Assembly (NCBI GenBank): GCA_039033415.1
Contig: JBCCCR010000032.1
Location: 20,387-84,386, forward strand
Direction of reading: 5' to 3'
Source: Pseudomonadota bacterium
Lineage (GTDB): Bacteria > Pseudomonadota > Gammaproteobacteria > Xanthomonadales > SZUA-38
DNA length: 64,000 bases
The translations under genes and the position numbers were made by a program. Shown in pieces: positions 35,078 to 44,934 of this stretch; position 1 is the first letter of the stretch, and the number at the start of each line of letters is the position of its first letter. The notes under the pieces were generated by a model. The model saw nothing but the letters and a program-made list of their open reading frames with translations. It searched no databases and was not told where the DNA came from.

Positions 35078-37108
35078 ATGTTTGAAGGCCTGCGCCTAAG
35101 ACACTGGCGTCACTCAGTCGCCGACAGCGGCATTGTTCACCTGGTGATGGACGTTGCCGACGCCAACGCCAACACTTTTTCTCGCGCCGTGATGCGCGAG
35201 CTGGGAAGCCTGATTGAACGGGTCCAGATCGACCCACCGCCAGGGCTCCTCATCGCCTCAGGCAAAGACAGCGGCTTCATCGCCGGCGCCGACGTGAGCG
35301 AATTCGAGCAGGTGGCGGCCGAAGGGCGAGAGCTTGAGACCATTCGTTACGGCCAGCAGGTGTTCGATGAGCTCGCCGCACTGCCCTGCCCAACGCTGGC
35401 AGCCATCGGCGGCTTCTGTATGGGCGGCGGCACCGAACTGGCGCTGGCCTGTGACTATCGCATCGCGACTGAAGACAGCCGCATCGGACTGCCGGAGGTC
35501 CAGCTCGGCATTCACCCCGGCTGGGGTGGAACGGTCCGGCTGCCAGCGCTCATCGGTGCTCCGGACGCGATGGACATGATGCTGACCGGTCGTGCGCTCC
35601 GCGCGTCCGTCGCTAGGCAAAAGGGCCTGATCGATAAACTCGCCTCACCAGAAGGCCTCCTGGCAGCTGCGGAAAAAATGCTGCTGGCCAAACCCAAGCC
35701 TCGCCGCGCGCCGCCGCAGCTGCGCGCACTGAACCTCTGGCCGGCTCGGCAGGCGTTGGCCAAAGTGATCCGCGACAAGACCCGCGCCAAAGCCAACCCG
35801 AAACACTACCCTGCCCCCTTTGCGATCATCGAACTGTGGCGCAAGTTTGGCGGCAACCCTCGCGCCATGATGCGCGCTGAAGCGCGCTCGATGGTCAAAA
35901 TGGCGCGAACCGACACCGCGCGGAATCTGACGCGGGTGTTTTCTCTCCGCGAGGCAATGCGCGAAATCGCGCAGGAAGACGTGGCGCCGATCGAACATGT
36001 CCACGTCATCGGTGCAGGTGTAATGGGCGGCGATATCGCCGCCTGGTGTGCGCTGCGTGGACTCAACGTCACGCTGCAGGATCGCGAGGAGAAGTTTGTC
36101 GAACCAGCCCTGGTTCGCGCCCGCAAGCTGTTCGAGAAAAAGCTCAAAAAACCGGAGCGGGTTGCCGACGCGGAAGCACGGCTGAATATGGATATCGAAG
36201 GTACCGGCGTGGCTGAGGCCGACGTTGTGCTCGAGGCTATTTTCGAAAACCTGGAGGCCAAACAAGCCCTGTTTGCAGACGTTGAGCCACGCATGAAAGA
36301 TGGCGCGGTGGTGGCGACCAATACATCTTCGATTCCGCTACAGCAGCTGGCCGAGGGCTTAAAAGACCCCAGCCGGCTGATCGGGCTGCACTACTTCAAT
36401 CCGGTCGCCAAAATGCCCCTGCTGGAAATTGTTGCGCACCCCGCCATGGATCCCGCCGTGGAACAGCGATGTCGCGCGCACGCTCGCGGCATCGACAAGC
36501 TGGCGGTGACCGTGACCAGCACGCCAGGCTTTCTGGTCAATCGGATACTGATGCCCTACATGCTGGAGGCGGTCACGATGGTCTCCGAAGGTGTGCCCGG
36601 CAAGCTCATCGATAAAGCCGCCAAAGACTTTGGTATGCCCATGGGCCCGATCGAACTGGTCGATCAGGTGGGGCTGGACGTTGCGGCGTCCGTGGCTGAC
36701 GTCTTGTCCGAAAACCTCGGGCTGACGATCCCGGAGGGATTGGAAGACATGGTGTCTTCAGGCAAGCGAGGCCGGAAAGACGGTGAGGGGTTCTACCGCT
36801 ATCCGGAAGGCAAGCCGGTCAAGCCCGACGTGCCGGAGGGATATACAGCGCCGGCCGATATGACCGACCGCATGATCATGCCGTTTCTGAATATGGCGGT
36901 AACGTGCCTGAGGGAGAAGGTGGTGGACAGCCCGGAAATGCTGGATGCCGGCATCATCTTCGGGACCGGCTTTGCGCCGTTTCGTGGCGGCCCCTGGCAA
37001 TACATTCAGGATACGGGAGCCGACGTGCTTAAGCAGAAGCTCGAAGCGCTCCAGTCGCGCTACGGCGATCGCTTTGCACCCGACGCCGGGTGGGACACCA
37101 TCGCCTGA
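35078..37108 (+). CDS. fused enoyl-CoA hydratase / 3-hydroxyacyl-CoA dehydrogenase (FadB/FadJ type)
   Basis: Alpha subunit of the beta-oxidation complex, about 676 residues. The hydratase half has both catalytic glutamates in GGFCMGGGTELALACDY and GLPEVQLGIHPGWGGT. The dehydrogenase half has the NAD site VIGAGVMGGDIAAW and the active-site HYFNPVAKMPLLEIV. ATG at 35078 has GGAG five bases upstream. A GTG at 35030 would add 16 non-conserved residues. The protein is a little shorter than FadB and FadJ. No thiolase (fadA/fadI) gene is adjacent. It works with aceA and acnA when fatty acids are the carbon source. Confidence 0.92.
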   Translation: MFEGLRLRHWRHSVADSGIVHLVMDVADANANTFSRAVMRELGSLIERVQIDPPPGLLIASGKDSGFIAGADVSEFEQVAAEGRELETIRYGQQVFDELAALPCPTLAAIGGFCMGGGTELALACDYRIATEDSRIGLPEVQLGIHPGWGGTVRLPALIGAPDAMDMMLTGRALRASVARQKGLIDKLASPEGLLAAAEKMLLAKPKPRRAPPQLRALNLWPARQALAKVIRDKTRAKANPKHYPAPFAIIELWRKFGGNPRAMMRAEARSMVKMARTDTARNLTRVFSLREAMREIAQEDVAPIEHVHVIGAGVMGGDIAAWCALRGLNVTLQDREEKFVEPALVRARKLFEKKLKKPERVADAEARLNMDIEGTGVAEADVVLEAIFENLEAKQALFADVEPRMKDGAVVATNTSSIPLQQLAEGLKDPSRLIGLHYFNPVAKMPLLEIVAHPAMDPAVEQRCRAHARGIDKLAVTVTSTPGFLVNRILMPYMLEAVTMVSEGVPGKLIDKAAKDFGMPMGPIELVDQVGLDVAASVADVLSENLGLTIPEGLEDMVSSGKRGRKDGEGFYRYPEGKPVKPDVPEGYTAPADMTDRMIMPFLNMAVTCLREKVVDSPEMLDAGIIFGTGFAPFRGGPWQYIQDTGADVLKQKLEALQSRYGDRFAPDAGWDTIA

Positions 37109-37113
37109 TGTTT

Positions 37114-37132
37114 CGGGCGGCCTGACCGCCCC
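37114..37132. terminator. GC hairpin between convergent fad-like gene and pilZ
   Basis: GGGCGG (37115-37120), loop CCTGA and CCGCCC (37126-37131), six bases after the stop at 37108. No T-run. Placed to serve both convergent transcripts. Confidence 0.5.
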
Positions 37133-37134
37133 GA

Positions 37135-37488
37135 CTACATCGTGTGGGTAGGCCGGTCGGCGTTGACCATGCCGGCCAGGATATTCTCGATTTTGGATTT
37201 GGCGATTTCGCCGTCGTTGCCTTCGTTGAACTGAACGCCGATCCCGGCAACCCGGTTGCCCTGGGACCCCGGTGGCGTCACCCAGATCACCTTGCCGGCC
37301 ACGGGAATACGGTCCTCGTCTTCCATCAGCGTGAGGAGGATGAACACCTCGTCACCCAGCGCGTACTTCTTGTTGGTGGGCACAAACAGCCCGCCGTTTT
37401 TGACGTACGGCATAAACGATTGATAGAGCGCCGTCTTATCCTTGATCGAAAGCGACAGGATTCCCTGTCGCGGCATACCACCTGCCAT
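37135..37488 (-). CDS. pilZ: PilZ domain protein, type IV pilus assembly PilZ-like
   Basis: 117 residues, essentially a bare PilZ beta-barrel (GILSLSIKDKTALYQSFMPYVKNGGLFV in part, VAGKVIWVTPPGSQGNRVAGIGVQF). The canonical c-di-GMP RxxxR motif at the N-terminus is not evident, as in the true type IV pilus PilZ, which acts by protein contacts with PilB and an EAL protein. Its place after holB in the tmk-holB block is the conserved location for this subtype in Pseudomonas and Xanthomonas. tatD, which often follows, is missing. Confidence 0.88.
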   Translation of the reverse strand: MAGGMPRQGILSLSIKDKTALYQSFMPYVKNGGLFVPTNKKYALGDEVFILLTLMEDEDRIPVAGKVIWVTPPGSQGNRVAGIGVQFNEGNDGEIAKSKIENILAGMVNADRPTHTM

Positions 37489-37499
37489 TACCTATCCCC

Positions 37500-38450
37500 T
37501 TAGGCCGCCGAGTCACGCCACGTCAGCAGCAACGCCTCCAGCTGTAGTTCTGCTCGAGCGCTGGTTTTTAGCATCGCTCGACAACGGTTGGTAGCATCAT
37601 ACAGCCGCCAAAGGCTTGTCAAATCATCCTCGGCCGCCGCCGGCGCATGCACCAAGCCCGCCAATTGATCTCGAGCGTAGTGCGCAAGCTGCCGCAGTTT
37701 CAGCTCGGTGACTTCACCACCAAGCCAGCCTGCGGCCAGGTCCGATACCGGCGTCTTGCCGCTGCGAAGCGCATCGAGATCGTCAGCGATACCGTCGCCG
37801 TCGGGCAGCTCCTCTCGGAGCGCCAGAGAGAGCGCGTCATCAACGCGACCGTTGGCCAGCGCCACAATGCGCTTGGCCTGGTCGGCCCCGAGCGCTTCCA
37901 CCGTCTCGCAAAGGTAGTGCTCCAGTTCCGCGGGATCGGGTGCGGGAACCAGCACCGTTTGACACCGGGAGAGAATGGTGGCCGCCAGCGCGCTGCGCCG
38001 GGCGGTGCACAGAATCAGCACCGTGTCAGGCGGCGGCTCCTCGAGTGTTTTCAGCAGCGAGTTGGCGGCAGCGGTATTCATAGCGTCAGCCGGGTGAATC
38101 ACAAAAACCCGCTGCCCGGTGGCGGTCAGCGTTGCGTTGCGCGCCAGAGCGCGGGTTTGGTCGATCAGAATCTGACCGCTCTTGGACTCGGGCTTCAGCA
38201 CAACGAGGTCCGGATGACTTCCCGCCTGCACCCAGCTACGCGCCTGCGCGTCCGTCCGACATAGCAGATGCTGCGCCAGCGCCAGCGCCAGCTCCACCGT
38301 GAGCCGATCGCCCGACAGCAGCAGCGCGTGAGGTAGCCGATCCTGAGCGGCGAGGTTTTTGAGGTAGGCCAGCGAGGGCTCGAGCCACGGCATCGCTTCA
38401 AGACCATGCGCAGCTTCCCTCGCGGAGTCTGGACTGGCTGGGTTCGTCAT
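37500..38450 (-). CDS. holB: DNA polymerase III subunit delta prime
   Basis: Clamp-loader subunit of the replisome, 316 residues. It has a RuvB-like AAA core in which the P-loop is degenerate (HALLLSGDRLTVEL), as expected of the non-ATPase delta-prime stator. NAAANSLLKTLEEPPPDTVLILCT and a sensor SRCQ motif follow. Its start overlaps the tmk stop by four bases. The zinc-module cysteines seen in some homologues are not complete. Confidence 0.93.
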   Translation of the reverse strand: MTNPASPDSAREAAHGLEAMPWLEPSLAYLKNLAAQDRLPHALLLSGDRLTVELALALAQHLLCRTDAQARSWVQAGSHPDLVVLKPESKSGQILIDQTRALARNATLTATGQRVFVIHPADAMNTAAANSLLKTLEEPPPDTVLILCTARRSALAATILSRCQTVLVPAPDPAELEHYLCETVEALGADQAKRIVALANGRVDDALSLALREELPDGDGIADDLDALRSGKTPVSDLAAGWLGGEVTELKLRQLAHYARDQLAGLVHAPAAAEDDLTSLWRLYDATNRCRAMLKTSARAELQLEALLLTWRDSAA

Positions 38451-39100
38451 TGGGCGCCCCCGAACCGGTCCAGGATGCCGTTGACAGCCGCAGAGACGTC
38501 CGCCGCCACGGCGCGCCGACTCCTGCCGGCGTTGATCACCCGATAGCGGCTGTTGCCCCGCGCCCGCCGAAGGTAGGCCTTACGGACGCGCTGATAAAAC
38601 GCGGCGCGTTCCCGCTCGAAACGATCCGCAGTGCGGTTTCGGGTTGCCCGGGTCAGGCCTCGGCCCGGTGCAACGTCGAGGAGCAAGACCAGATCCGGGC
38701 GGGCCAGGCGCGGCAGCCAGCGTTCCAGCGTTTCGATCTTTGACCACGGCAGCTCCCGTCCGCCGCCCTGGTACGCAAAGGATGCGTCGACAAAGCGATC
38801 GCAGATCACCCAGGTACCCTCCCGCAACGCCGGGACAATGACGTTCTCCACGTGATCAAAGCGGGCGGCAAATACCATTAGCAGCTCGGACAGGGGCGCA
38901 ATCTCAGAAGCGGGATTCAGCAGCAGGCTGCGCAGCGCTTCGGCCAGCTCCGTACCTCCCGGTTCCCGGGTGCTGACAAAAGGCACCGCGCGGCTTTTGA
39001 GAAGCTTTTCGATGACCCTCAGGTTCGTGCTTTTGCCGGCCCCCTCACCGCCCTCCAGGGTAATAAAGCGACCGCGCGGCGGGGCACTCATCGACGGCAT
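38447..39100 (-). CDS. tmk: thymidylate kinase
   Basis: Phosphorylates dTMP to dTDP. The P-loop is LEGGEGAGKST, DR-type motifs lie in STREPGGTELAE and WVICDRFVDASFAYQGGGRE, and the lid region has Arg residues. 217 residues; the ATG at 39091 (MSAPPRGRF) is an equally possible start three codons in. It stands between mltG and holB as in E. coli, with a 114-base gap from mltG that is larger than elsewhere in the cluster. Confidence 0.95.
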   Translation of the reverse strand: MPSMSAPPRGRFITLEGGEGAGKSTNLRVIEKLLKSRAVPFVSTREPGGTELAEALRSLLLNPASEIAPLSELLMVFAARFDHVENVIVPALREGTWVICDRFVDASFAYQGGGRELPWSKIETLERWLPRLARPDLVLLLDVAPGRGLTRATRNRTADRFERERAAFYQRVRKAYLRRARGNSRYRVINAGRSRRAVAADVSAAVNGILDRFGGAQ

Positions 39101-39214
39101 CCCAAAATCAGCGATCCGGCGGCAACCCGAGGCAACGCGGCGTTGGCCTTAAGGCAAACGCTGACCTGAGGCGGGAAATTGATACTGACAATATGCATTA
39201 AATAACTGTCTTAT

Positions 39215-40240
39215 TTATTTGTTTTTAATCGGATTTATTTGATATTCCTGAACCGCTTGGTTGTGCGCCTCCAGCGTTTCAGAGAACTGATGGCTGCCGT
39301 CTCCTCGGGCCACAAAATAAAGCGCCTTCCCCGCCTCGGGCTGCGCCACCGCGTCGAGCGCCGCCCGGCCCGGCAGAGCAATCGGGGTCGGCGGCAGGCC
39401 AAAGCGCGTGTAGGTGTTGTAGGGCGTATCGCTGCGCAGGTCGCGGCGCCGCAGGTTGCCGTCGAACGCGTCACCCAAGCCGTAAATCACCGTCGGATCG
39501 GTCTGCAGCCGCATACGGAGCTCTAGTCGCCGCAAAAACACGCCAGCGATCTGAGCCCGTTCGCTCGCCAGCCCCGTCTCCTTCTCAACAATCGATGCCA
39601 GAATCAGCATCTCCTCGGGTGCCGTCAACGCCGCTTCCGGGTCCCGACGCTCCCAGGCCTCTGCCAGCGCCTGCTGCATCGCCGCATAGGCCCGCTGATA
39701 GAGCGACACATCGGTGGTGTTGCGGGGAAAGTAGTAAGTTTCCGGAAGGAACCAGCCCTCCAGATGCTCGAGCTCCGGATCGATCCGGCGGGCGATTTCT
39801 GTCGCCGGCAGCTCCAGCAGCGTGTGGTCCAGCGCAGGATGCCGGTCGACCGCCGCCGCCAGATCGCTGAAACGCCAGCCCTCCACAATCGTCAGAGCGT
39901 GCTGAACCACCCTGCCCTCGGCAAGCAGCGTCAGCAGCTCGTTGGGCCTGAGGCCCGGCGACAGCTGATACTCACCCGCCTGGATGCGGCTGGCCAGGGC
40001 GCTGCGTCGGCCCAGCACCCACCAATGCCAGGGATCCTGGATCAAGCCCTCGCCCTCCAGGTCTTTGATGATCGCAGCAAACCCCTGGCCGGACGTTATC
40101 GTGAAAGGCACCGGTTGGCTGTTGGGCAACGGATCGTCGAGGAACGACTGATAGCTCCGGTACGCCCACAGCCCGGCACCCAGCGCCAGGACCCCACTAA
40201 TGGCCATCACCACGCCAACCATTTTTAGGAGCGTCTTCAT
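39215..40240 (-). CDS. mltG: endolytic murein transglycosylase MltG
   Basis: Inner-membrane enzyme that cuts nascent glycan strands and sets their length. It has one N-terminal membrane helix (VGVVMAISGVLALGAGLWAYRSY), a LysM-like subdomain and the YceG catalytic domain with Glu in LILASIVEKETGLASER. The QTDPTVIYGLG motif follows. It is 341 residues. The start codon shares one base with the pabC stop (TGATG), so translation is coupled. Confidence 0.95.
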   Translation of the reverse strand: MKTLLKMVGVVMAISGVLALGAGLWAYRSYQSFLDDPLPNSQPVPFTITSGQGFAAIIKDLEGEGLIQDPWHWWVLGRRSALASRIQAGEYQLSPGLRPNELLTLLAEGRVVQHALTIVEGWRFSDLAAAVDRHPALDHTLLELPATEIARRIDPELEHLEGWFLPETYYFPRNTTDVSLYQRAYAAMQQALAEAWERRDPEAALTAPEEMLILASIVEKETGLASERAQIAGVFLRRLELRMRLQTDPTVIYGLGDAFDGNLRRRDLRSDTPYNTYTRFGLPPTPIALPGRAALDAVAQPEAGKALYFVARGDGSHQFSETLEAHNQAVQEYQINPIKNK

Positions 40241-41082
40241 CAGGAGCTCGCCAACGCCCCTCGCGTTTCCTGCCGCTCCAGCGCTGAGGTCAAACGCTCT
40301 GACAGTAGCCGCGCTGCCTCGCCGGTCAACGTGTTGATCCCGACCAGTTCGGTGATCGGCTCAACACCACGCACCGCGTTACAAAGCGCTAGCGCCGCGC
40401 AATGCTCCAGATCGCTCAGGCCCAGCTTCGCGACCCGCGCAAGGCCATGGCTCAGCAACGCGGCTCGGCATGCGCCTTCTACGCCGGCCCCAACCGTTGG
40501 CGTCAACCACTGCGCATGCTCGTCCGGCAGCACCAGCACGTTACTCTGCAATCCCTCGCAGAGTTGTCCCTGCGGGTCGAAAACCAGCCCTTCGTCCCAG
40601 CAGCACTCCGCTACTTCCTGAGCGAGCAACACCTGATCCAGGCGCGAAAGATGTTTGAGACCCGCCGCCGGCCCGGGGCTCGGCAGCCGCTCTTCGCAAA
40701 TGCCAACCCGCAGACCACCCCGGGGTGCAGGCATCGGCAAACGCACCAGCAGACGCCGTGGCTGCTCCAGCCCGCTGGGGGCATAGCCGGGCCGCAGGCT
40801 GCTGCCTCGCGTCACGGTCAGGCGCAGCACACAATCGTTTTGGGCCGCCAGCGTTCGACACTCGTCGAGCAGCAGTGCCCGGGAAGGCAGCTCGATCCTT
40901 AACCGCTCAGCGCCGCGCTCGAGCCGTTCCATATGCCAGGGCCAAAGCGCACACCGGCCATCGCGAAAGGCTGTGGTTTCAAACAGGCCGTCGCCATAGA
41001 GCAGCCCGCGATCGTTGAGCGGCAGGCTGTCTGCCGGATTACCATCGATCAGCGCGGCGGGTTCAACGACCAGCTCACCCAT
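40240..41082 (-). CDS. pabC: aminodeoxychorismate lyase
   Basis: PLP enzyme that releases pyruvate from aminodeoxychorismate to give p-aminobenzoate for folate. Fold-type IV motifs: LNDRGLLYGDGLFETTAFRDG at the start (first 20 residues of it), LKHLSRLDQVLLAQE with the PLP lysine, and LCEGLQSNVLVL. It is 280 residues from the ATG at 41082. The long upstream extension of the frame is the shadow of pabB. pabB lies just upstream with two bases between. Confidence 0.93.
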   Translation of the reverse strand: MGELVVEPAALIDGNPADSLPLNDRGLLYGDGLFETTAFRDGRCALWPWHMERLERGAERLRIELPSRALLLDECRTLAAQNDCVLRLTVTRGSSLRPGYAPSGLEQPRRLLVRLPMPAPRGGLRVGICEERLPSPGPAAGLKHLSRLDQVLLAQEVAECCWDEGLVFDPQGQLCEGLQSNVLVLPDEHAQWLTPTVGAGVEGACRAALLSHGLARVAKLGLSDLEHCAALALCNAVRGVEPITELVGINTLTGEAARLLSERLTSALERQETRGALASS

Positions 41083-41084
41083 GG

Positions 41085-42452
41085 TCAGCCGGCACAGCTT
41101 TGGTTGGCGGACGTGGGCTTCAGTGATGCCAGCAGCCCGCTGGCTTTGTGGCGGGTCTCTTCCAGCTCGCGGGTCGGCTGGGAGTCCGCGACGATGCCGG
41201 CACCGGCGCGAAGCGACAGGCGCTGATCGCTCACGTGGAACGAACGAATCAGAATATTCACGTCCATATGGCCGCTGCGGCACAGGTAACCCATGGAACC
41301 AGTGTAGGGGCCGCGCCCTACCCCTTCCAGCTCGCCGATGATTTCCATGCAACGCACCTTCGGACAGCCGGTGATGGTGCCGCCGGGAAAGACCGCGCGG
41401 ATCACGTCGACGGGCGAAACCTCAGGACGCAGGCGACCATGCACCGCCGAAACGAGATGGTGAACTCGGGCATAGGTCTCCGTGGTCATAAACTGCTCCA
41501 CGTTGATGCTGCCAGGCTGGCACACCCGACCGAGATCGTTCCGCTCCAGGTCGATCAGCATCACGTGTTCCGCCTGCTCCTTGGGATGCGCAAGAAGCTG
41601 GCGCTTCAGCTCCTCGTCCGCCCGCGGCTCAGCAGCGCGTGGAAAGGTACCGGCGATCGGGCGCGTCTGTACGTCCAGTCCGTCAATTCGAACCAACCGC
41701 TCTGGTGATGAGCTGACAATCGCGGAATCGCCCCAAACCGCCAGGCCGGCAAACGGTGCTGGGTTGGTCTTACGAAGCTGTCGATAAAGCGACGAGGGCG
41801 TGCTGCCGCACGGCCCCTCCCAGGCGCGGGAGATGTTGGCCTGAAAAACGTCGCCGGCAAGGATGTAGGACTTGACGCGTTCAACGGCGCTCAGAAATGG
41901 CGCTGCGTCCGCCTCGCGAAGGGCACAGGTTGGATCAGGGTCATGCGGCACCGGCGCCGGGGCCCGGTAGTCCGCCTCCAGGCGAGCCAGCAGGAACGGG
42001 GTTTCAGCGACCGCGTAGGTCTGCTGCTCATGGTGATCAAAGACCAACGCCGCGGGACACCGGACGGCCAACGCCTGCGGAAACCCGGTTCGTGCGTCGG
42101 GCAACGCCTCGAGAACCGACTCGATGCCCCGCCCCACCTCGTAGCCGAGGTGGAGAAACCACCCCCCCAGGAACGGCAGATCGTGCGGCCGCTCGTCGCC
42201 AAGGACTTGCTGTTGTTGCTCGATCGATCGCCGGGTCCATTGATCCAGCCAGCTCAGAAATCGCGCGGCATCGCTGCCGCTGGCGGTCGCCGGCAGGGCG
42301 AGCGAACCGCCGCCGGCCAGAAAGAGCATGTCGTAGCGCGCATCGGGCGTACCGCTGGCGACACTCTCCAGCAGGAACGGATAGCGGTCGGGAGCGGCCT
42401 CGTGTAGCTCCAGAAAGTCCCGCCGCCCCTCAAGTTGGGTGCAACAGGTCAG
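41085..42452 (-). CDS. pabB: aminodeoxychorismate synthase component I (CTG start proposed)
   Basis: Converts chorismate and ammonia to aminodeoxychorismate with PabA. The chorismate-binding core is complete ([45 protein letters not shown]). The first ATG is at 42329, but family-like sequence continues upstream in frame ([18 protein letters not shown]) up to a stop, with no ATG, GTG or TTG. CTG at 42452 overlaps the fabF TGA (CTGA) and gives about 455 residues, the usual PabB length. The motif is PIAGT where E. coli PabB has PIKGT. The position beside pabC argues for PabB rather than TrpE. Confidence 0.87.
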   Translation of the reverse strand: MTCCTQLEGRRDFLELHEAAPDRYPFLLESVASGTPDARYDMLFLAGGGSLALPATASGSDAARFLSWLDQWTRRSIEQQQQVLGDERPHDLPFLGGWFLHLGYEVGRGIESVLEALPDARTGFPQALAVRCPAALVFDHHEQQTYAVAETPFLLARLEADYRAPAPVPHDPDPTCALREADAAPFLSAVERVKSYILAGDVFQANISRAWEGPCGSTPSSLYRQLRKTNPAPFAGLAVWGDSAIVSSSPERLVRIDGLDVQTRPIAGTFPRAAEPRADEELKRQLLAHPKEQAEHVMLIDLERNDLGRVCQPGSINVEQFMTTETYARVHHLVSAVHGRLRPEVSPVDVIRAVFPGGTITGCPKVRCMEIIGELEGVGRGPYTGSMGYLCRSGHMDVNILIRSFHVSDQRLSLRAGAGIVADSQPTRELEETRHKASGLLASLKPTSANQSCAG

Positions 42453-43687
42453 AATTTCTTAAATACCAGCGTGCCGTTGGTGCCGCCGAAGCCAAACGAG
42501 TTGGAAAGAACGTGTCCCACCTCAGCCTGCCGTGAGTCGCCAGGCACAAAGTCAAGATCACAGCCCTCTCCCGGCTTGTCGAGGTTGATCGTTGCGGGGA
42601 CCACCTGATCGCGCAGGCTGAGCACGGAGAAAATCGCCTCAACGCCGCCAGCGGCCCCCAGCAGGTGACCGGTCATCGACTTAGTGGAGCTGACAGGAAT
42701 CTTGTAGGCGTGCTCGCCAAAGGTGCTTTTGATCGCCTTGCACTCTGCCAGATCGCCCACCGGCGTGGAGGTCCCGTGGGCGTTGACGTAGCTGATTTCG
42801 TCTCCGTTCAGACCGGCATCAGCCAAAGCAGCGGCCATACACTGAGCCGCACCCTCCCCGCCTTCCGGCGGTGAGGTCATGTGAAACGCGTCTCCGGACA
42901 TCCCGAAGCCCACGAGTTCAGCATAGATCTCGGCGCCGCGCGCCTCGGCGTGCTCCAGCGACTCCAGGACCATCACGCCGGCGCCATCCGACAGCACAAA
43001 CCCGTCACGCTCCTCGTCCCACGGCCGACTCGCGCCTTGGGGGTCGTCGTTACGAGTCGACATCGCCTTAGCTGAGGCAAAGCCGCCCATCGCCACGTCA
43101 CAGGTGGCATATTCGGTCCCGCCCGCAACCATCACGTCACAGTCGCCATAAGCGATCAGGCGCTGGGCGAGCCCGATGTTGTGCGTGCCCGTAGTACAGG
43201 CGGTGACGGTTGCGAGATTGGGGCCTTTGAGGCCGTGCATGATCGATATATGGCCCGACACCATGTTGATGATGGTGGAGGGCACAAAAAACGGCGAGAT
43301 ACGTCGCGGCCCCGAACTGCTGTACTGGATCGAGGTTTTCTGGATCGTGGCGATGCCGCCGATGCCGGCGGCGACCGACACGCCGATCCGGGTGAGATCC
43401 TCGTTTTCGAGTTCAAGCCCGGCGTCGTTCATCGCGTCAACCGATGCCGCGATCCCATAGTGGATAAACGGGTCCATCTTGCGGGCGTCTTTCGGCGACA
43501 GGTAGTCCCCGATCTCAAAATCGCGAACCTCACCGGCGATGCGTGTAGCAAAGGCGCTGGCGTCAAAGTTTGTCACCGGACCAATGCCGCTACGGCCGTT
43601 CAGCACGCTATCCCAGGCGCTTGCGATATCGTTTCCGACCGGGGACTTGATACCCAGTCCCGTCACCACAACTCTGCGTTTACCCAT
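42449..43687 (-). CDS. fabF: beta-ketoacyl-ACP synthase II
   Basis: Elongation condensing enzyme of fatty acid synthesis, 412 residues. The Cys-His-His triad is intact: [10 protein letters not shown] (Cys about 164), [12 protein letters not shown] and [12 protein letters not shown]. It lies after acpP with a 130-base gap that contains a large hairpin. Its stop is shared with the proposed CTG start of pabB. Confidence 0.97.
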   Translation of the reverse strand: MGKRRVVVTGLGIKSPVGNDIASAWDSVLNGRSGIGPVTNFDASAFATRIAGEVRDFEIGDYLSPKDARKMDPFIHYGIAASVDAMNDAGLELENEDLTRIGVSVAAGIGGIATIQKTSIQYSSSGPRRISPFFVPSTIINMVSGHISIMHGLKGPNLATVTACTTGTHNIGLAQRLIAYGDCDVMVAGGTEYATCDVAMGGFASAKAMSTRNDDPQGASRPWDEERDGFVLSDGAGVMVLESLEHAEARGAEIYAELVGFGMSGDAFHMTSPPEGGEGAAQCMAAALADAGLNGDEISYVNAHGTSTPVGDLAECKAIKSTFGEHAYKIPVSSTKSMTGHLLGAAGGVEAIFSVLSLRDQVVPATINLDKPGEGCDLDFVPGDSRQAEVGHVLSNSFGFGGTNGTLVFKKF

Positions 43688-43763
43688 TAGCTTTGCCCTC
43701 GGATCGTCGGCCTGTCACCCAGCGGTGCCAAGCCGCGTCTGTTTTTACAGCGCCATAACGACA

Positions 43764-43793
43764 GAAGCTGCACACCGGGTGGTGCGCAGCTTC
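43764..43793 (-). terminator. long hairpin after acpP
   Basis: On the minus strand GAAGCTGCGCACC, loop ACCC and GGTGTGCAGCTTC form a 13-bp stem with a single G-U pair, just downstream of the acpP stop. No U-run follows. It could be a partial terminator or a 3' stabiliser that lets acpP be made in excess of fabF, which fits the high demand for acyl carrier protein. Confidence 0.6.
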
Positions 43794-43817
43794 CCGTACG
43801 CTCATTGACAGCTGACG

Positions 43818-44054
43818 TTAGCCGACGTTTTGTGAGATGTAGTCGATGGCCTGCTGCACGCTGGTGATCTTCTCCGCCTGCTCGTCGGGGATTTCGCACT
43901 CGAACTCCTCTTCCAGCGCCATCACCAGCTCAACCGTGTCCAGAGAATCGGCGCCAAGATCGTCGACAAAGGACGCGCTGGGCGTGACTTCGTCTTCTTT
44001 AACGCCCAACTGCTCGACCACAATTTTCTTGACCCGCTCTTCAATGCTACTCAT
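43818..44054 (-). CDS. acpP: acyl carrier protein
   Basis: 78-residue acidic carrier. The Ser for 4'-phosphopantetheine is in [23 protein letters not shown] at 44054 with AGGAGG upstream is preferred to the in-frame ATG at 44114. It lies between fabG and fabF as in most proteobacteria. Confidence 0.98.
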   Translation of the reverse strand: MSSIEERVKKIVVEQLGVKEDEVTPSASFVDDLGADSLDTVELVMALEEEFECEIPDEQAEKITSVQQAIDYISQNVG

Positions 44055-44159
44055 TTGAGTGTGTTCCTCCTGAAATGCGCGCACATTGTAGTGAAAGTGT
44101 ATGCGCTGATCCACTGTTTCAAGGCCCTGATTTCCTTTGAAACGTTTGTATGAATATGG

Positions 44160-44184
44160 CCTGGCAAACCGGTTATTTACCAGG
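44160..44184 (-). terminator. hairpin after fabG
   Basis: On the minus strand CCTGGTAAA, a seven-base loop and TTTGCCAGG make a 9-bp stem with one G-U pair, two bases after the fabG stop codon and upstream of acpP. It lacks a T-run, so it may separate fabDG from acpP messages by processing. Confidence 0.45.
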
Positions 44185-44185
44185 G

Positions 44186-44932
44186 TTACGCCATGTACAT
44201 GCCGCCATTCACGTGTAGCGTCTCGCCGGTGATGTATCCGGCGGCGGGCGACGCCAGGAACCGCACCGCTGCGGCGATATCTTCACCCTCGCCTAGGCGC
44301 TTGAGGGGAATCTGTCCCAGCAGCGTTTCGCGCTGCGCTTCCGGCAGCGCCCGCGTCATGTCTGTGTCGATAAATCCGGGCGCAACCGTATTGGCGGTAA
44401 TGCCGCGTGAGCCCACCTCTTTGGCCAATGACTTGGTAAAACCGATCATTCCCGCCTTGGCCGCCGCATAGTTCGCCTGGCCCGGGTTTCCGACCACGCC
44501 GATGACGGAAGCGATGTTGATAATCCGGCCGTAGCGGGCTTTCATCATCCCGCGCATGCAGGCTTTGCTCATGCGGAAGACCGACTTGAGATTGGTATCC
44601 ATGATCTGATCCCAGTCATCGTCATTCATTCGCAGCAGCAGCTGGTCGCGGGTGATACCGGCGTTATTGACCAGCACCGCCGGCGGCGCCGGCAGTGACG
44701 CCAGCAGCTCAGCGATTCCGTCAGCGCTCGTAACGTCGAGCACCCGCCCTGCGTGTTCTGCGCCCTCGGCTCCGCCCGCGGCCTTCAGCGCCTCGTCGAT
44801 CGCCGCAGCGCCCGCCTCACTGGTGGCCGTTCCGGTAACGCTTGCTCCGGCCGCCACGAGTTCAGCGGCAATCGCCGCGCCGATCCCGCGGGTTGCGCCG
44901 GTGACCAGCGCGAGTTTTCCGGCAAGTTCCAT
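44186..44932 (-). CDS. fabG: 3-oxoacyl-ACP reductase
   Basis: NADPH-dependent reductase of fatty acid elongation, 248 residues. The short-chain dehydrogenase signatures are complete: [27 protein letters not shown] and the catalytic YAAAKAG with upstream Ser in IASVIG. It starts two bases after the fabD stop. Part of the fabHDG-acpP-fabF run. Confidence 0.97.
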   Translation of the reverse strand: MELAGKLALVTGATRGIGAAIAAELVAAGASVTGTATSEAGAAAIDEALKAAGGAEGAEHAGRVLDVTSADGIAELLASLPAPPAVLVNNAGITRDQLLLRMNDDDWDQIMDTNLKSVFRMSKACMRGMMKARYGRIINIASVIGVVGNPGQANYAAAKAGMIGFTKSLAKEVGSRGITANTVAPGFIDTDMTRALPEAQRETLLGQIPLKRLGEGEDIAAAVRFLASPAAGYITGETLHVNGGMYMA

Positions 44933-44934
44933 AG

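Noticed and set aside
41083..41352. Longer N-terminus of pabC
   Set aside because: The added 90 residues are Arg/Pro-rich shadow of pabB; the family N-terminus begins at 41082.
41085..42452. trpE instead of pabB
   Set aside because: PIAGT is TrpE-like, but the gene is wedged between fabF and pabC with no trpG, so PabB is favoured. Kept as a finding.
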